A stretch of DNA of 16,518 nt from Gemmatimonadales bacterium (lineage in GTDB: Bacteria; Gemmatimonadota; Gemmatimonadetes; Gemmatimonadales; GWC2-71-9). Below, in pieces: positions 14,552 through 16,518 of this stretch. Position 1 is the stretch's first letter, and each line of letters begins with the position of its first letter. Below the pieces are notes generated by a model, which ran no database searches, was not told the origin of the DNA, and saw only the letters and a list, made by a program, of their open reading frames with translations. The position numbers were made by a program, and so were the translations under genes. The stretch lies in the NCBI GenBank assembly GCA_004525055.1, contig SPDF01000012.1, forward strand, positions 1 through 16,518, in the 5' to 3' direction.

Positions 14552-15572
14552 GATTCGCGCCTGCTTGATCGTCCTCCTCGCGGTGGGGGCCGTGCCGCTC
14601 GCGGCGCAGGATTCTGCGGCCACGCTCCTGCGGATGGAGGCACGACTCGATTCACTCACTCGCGCCGCCGCGGTTCGGCGCAGTGCTGCCGCCCGTACCA
14701 GGATCAACGACACGGTGGTCGTCGGCGGGCTTCGCGTCGCCACCTCTGCGCCGTACCGCCTCCTCGTGCAGGCAGCGGCGGACAAAGCCTGGCGCAGCCT
14801 TCTCACCCGATTCGGCCCGACCGTCGTCGAGCCGGCCGTGATCCCTGTGGTGCCCTTCGGCGCCACAGGGATTCCAGTTCGCACTCCGAGCGCGGTAGCC
14901 GAACTCGCGCAAATGTTCGAGCGGATAAGCGCAGTGGCAATCTGGCAGCAGCGAGACCCGCCGCTCACCGCCTGGCTGCGGGGCAACGTCCCGGGAGATC
15001 CGGTAACCAGCCGGGATCTGGGGAGCGTCGCGGAGCAACTGGCTGGGCGGCCCGCGCGGCCGAACATCGCCTGCCTCCAGGGAGATGCTCCAAAGTGCGC
15101 CGCAGCGCTCGGAATCGGGATTGGCGTCGACACGCTGGGAGAATGGTATCCCCCATCCACCTGGCCGAAACTGGCGTTCTTGATCGGGGGAGGATTGAGC
15201 AGGGCGGACCTTGTCAGTCGTCAGAGTTGCATGAATCGCGGCGACTTGGCGGCGTGCCGGTCGGTCCTGACTCCCGTGCGGCTCCTCCCTCCGGTCGGCA
15301 TCGAGGGGCGCCGATACCTGGTTCAGCTGGCCCTTGAGGCCGGTGGCGACTCCGCATTCCATCGTCTTACGCAGGATACTTCGCTTCCGATCGAGTCCCG
15401 CCTCGCCGCCGCGGCGGGCGTGCCGGTCCGTACGTTGCTCGTTCAGTGGGTCGCGGCGGTGCAGCGCGCAATGCCGCGTGGGCCGACTGATCCACTGTGG
15501 GAATCGCTCGTCAGTATGGTGTGGTCTATCGCGATCCTGACCCTCGCCCTGCGAGGTTCCCGATGGTGGTGA
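14544..15572 (+). CDS. Exported, C-terminally anchored protein with two cysteine-pair elements; unknown function
   Basis: A 342-residue protein with a signal peptide (about residues 1-21, ending PLAA|Q), a charged helical segment (25-55), an extracytoplasmic region, and a probable C-terminal helix (319-336). Two short related elements contain cysteine pairs, C177-x7-C185 in ACLQGDAPKCAAAL and C229-x8-C238 in SCMNRGDLAACRSVL, likely disulphides. A later part (255-310) with RRYLVQLALEAGG and GVPVRTLLVQWVAAV recalls the C-terminal end of gluzincin peptidase-MA-like proteins, but there is no HExxH, so I do not call it a peptidase. The start overlaps the permease gene by eight bases and its end overlaps the next gene by ten, so it is coupled to the exporter. 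I do not recognise a characterised family. Confidence 0.82.
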   Translation: MCRIRACLIVLLAVGAVPLAAQDSAATLLRMEARLDSLTRAAAVRRSAAARTRINDTVVVGGLRVATSAPYRLLVQAAADKAWRSLLTRFGPTVVEPAVIPVVPFGATGIPVRTPSAVAELAQMFERISAVAIWQQRDPPLTAWLRGNVPGDPVTSRDLGSVAEQLAGRPARPNIACLQGDAPKCAAALGIGIGVDTLGEWYPPSTWPKLAFLIGGGLSRADLVSRQSCMNRGDLAACRSVLTPVRLLPPVGIEGRRYLVQLALEAGGDSAFHRLTQDTSLPIESRLAAAAGVPVRTLLVQWVAAVQRAMPRGPTDPLWESLVSMVWSIAILTLALRGSRWW

Positions 15573-16518
15573 GCAATCGGGTGCTCGGCACCCTCGCGAT
15601 CACCGTCGTCGCGTTGGCCGTTTGGTCTGTTCTCGGCTTCGATTCCAGGCTCGGCCGTCCAGGCCGGTCGGCTCGGGCGAATTTCGCTGCCAGCATGGCG
15701 TTAAGGGACTCGATTGTCCATCTGGGCTGGCTCGTGCGGACGCCCGCGGTTCAGAATCGTGTCGACTCAGCCCTCGGGAGCTATCCCGCCGGAACGGCTC
15801 CCTCGGTGCTCCTGCTCGGCGATGGCGCCCCGGCGGCGGTCGCGAAGGCAGAAAGTCTCTTCACCTCGCTCATCGGGACGTCGCCCTCTGCGACGCCCAT
15901 GCGGTTGGCGCTCATCCAGGTGCGCGAGGATTCGATTTTCCCAACCAGAACCGGAGGGCTCTCCTCCTTCGCGCTCTTCACCGAGTTGGGTGGGGAAGAG
16001 ACATGCACCACTGTCCGCGTCATCTCCCCCGCTGACAGCACGCAAAATCGATACGACGACTTTACCTGGAGGCAGGCGCCGTGGTGGGGTGCGGTAGGGC
16101 CCTGCTGGTTTTATTCGCGCTTCGGACCACCGGGCCCACAGATGCGTGCCTGGTTGGATGCTCGCCTCTGGGATGTGGCCGCAAGCGTCCCACCCAACTA
16201 CCGACCACTCTTCTCCCTGCCGGACGTCGTCGAACCGCCGAGGTGGCTGTACCGTCTCCTCCTCGAACTGCGTGGCTCCCTCTACGGCGAGTCGATGGCA
16301 TTGGAGGCATGCGTCTTCGATCGGCCGCAGGTCTGCGAGGCGGCGTTTCTGGGGGCGCCCAATGAGGAGGGGTTGCTTCCGCGTGGCGTGGTCGGTAACG
16401 ACCGGGTGAGATTTCGCGGCAGGCAAGACTATCTCGACCTACCAAATATGGCGGTGCAGGGACTGCTCGCGATGATGCTGGAGCAGCTTGGTCCGGCGCG
16501 TTTCGCCGAGTTTTGGTC
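15563..16518 (+). CDS. Exported or membrane-anchored protein related to the preceding gene, truncated by window end
   Basis: The frame starts at ATG 15563, overlaps the previous gene by ten bases and stays open to the last base, giving 318 residues with no stop. An N-terminal hydrophobic segment (about residues 7-25) with no clear cleavage site suggests a signal anchor. Cysteines at 148, 181, 250 and 258 are visible; C250-x7-C258 in ACVFDRPQVCEAAFL resembles the cysteine-pair elements of the upstream protein. It is followed by QDYLDLPNMAVQGLLAMM and EQLGPARFAEFW, which match the layout after the pair in that protein. The two may be diverged paralogues. Opposite-strand frames here are shadows: this frame continues the overlap pattern of the operon and is open for 956 bases. 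No function can be assigned. Confidence 0.8.
   Translation, partial: MVVSNRVLGTLAITVVALAVWSVLGFDSRLGRPGRSARANFAASMALRDSIVHLGWLVRTPAVQNRVDSALGSYPAGTAPSVLLLGDGAPAAVAKAESLFTSLIGTSPSATPMRLALIQVREDSIFPTRTGGLSSFALFTELGGEETCTTVRVISPADSTQNRYDDFTWRQAPWWGAVGPCWFYSRFGPPGPQMRAWLDARLWDVAASVPPNYRPLFSLPDVVEPPRWLYRLLLELRGSLYGESMALEACVFDRPQVCEAAFLGAPNEEGLLPRGVVGNDRVRFRGRQDYLDLPNMAVQGLLAMMLEQLGPARFAEFW

Noticed and set aside
13562..15160. 532-codon minus-strand open frame across the ATPase, permease and exported protein genes
   Set aside because: It is antisense to three overlapping plus-strand genes with clear motifs; its Arg/Glu-rich product looks like a composition artefact.
1..16518. CRISPR arrays, tRNA/rRNA genes, insertion sequences, phage genes or transfer boundaries
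   Set aside because: No spaced direct repeats, cloverleaf-like sequences, transposase or integrase motifs, or abrupt composition change were seen on reading both strands.

Overview
The window is a high-GC, gene-dense stretch of bacterial chromosome. Small intergenic gaps, many 1-10 bp gene overlaps, several Sec signal peptides ending in A-Q or A-G, an ECF sigma/zinc-finger anti-sigma pair and a caa3/aa3-type oxidase subunit suggest a Gram-negative aerobe. The overall protein style (MFIGH membrane protein, DUF4097 next to an ECF sigma factor, cysteine-pair secreted proteins) looks most like Gemmatimonadota. That assignment is an impression from protein style and was not computed. I see no tRNA, rRNA, insertion sequence, phage gene or CRISPR array, and no gap over 300 bases lacks a gene.

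Layout, left to right. (1) 1-2024, plus strand: the 3' end of a cytochrome c oxidase subunit IV gene, a strong UUCG-loop terminator, a secreted M20 metallopeptidase and a small membrane protein. (2) 4640-2032, minus strand: a tight fabI - MFIGH/YdjM-like membrane protein - DUF423 - YkgJ cysteine-cluster operon. (3) 7935-4709, minus strand: an ABC ATPase and a large FtsX-type permease (YbbA/YbbP-like). Divergent from them is a plus-strand TesA-like lipoprotein esterase (7946-8641). This is the same arrangement as tesA/ybbAP in Escherichia coli. (4) 9620-8658, minus strand: a second YdjM-type membrane protein. (5) 12489-9797, minus strand: ECF sigma factor, zinc-finger anti-sigma factor, DUF4097 beta-repeat protein and an exported protein with a C-terminal membrane anchor, ending at a hairpin terminator. 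(6) 12571 to the window end, plus strand: a sigma70-like promoter with an overlapping inverted-repeat operator, a short GntR/YtrA-type repressor, an ABC ATPase, an ABC-2-like permease and two uncharacterised exported proteins. The second of these is cut by the window edge. All five coding regions overlap one another.

The most promising candidate for an undescribed system is region 6. A GntR-controlled ABC exporter is translationally coupled to two membrane-tethered extracytoplasmic proteins that share C-x7/8-C elements. It shares a 135-bp divergent regulatory region with the ECF sigma operon, so both may belong to an envelope-stress programme. The second point of interest is that the TesA-like enzyme carries a lipobox, whereas E. 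coli TesA is a soluble periplasmic protein.
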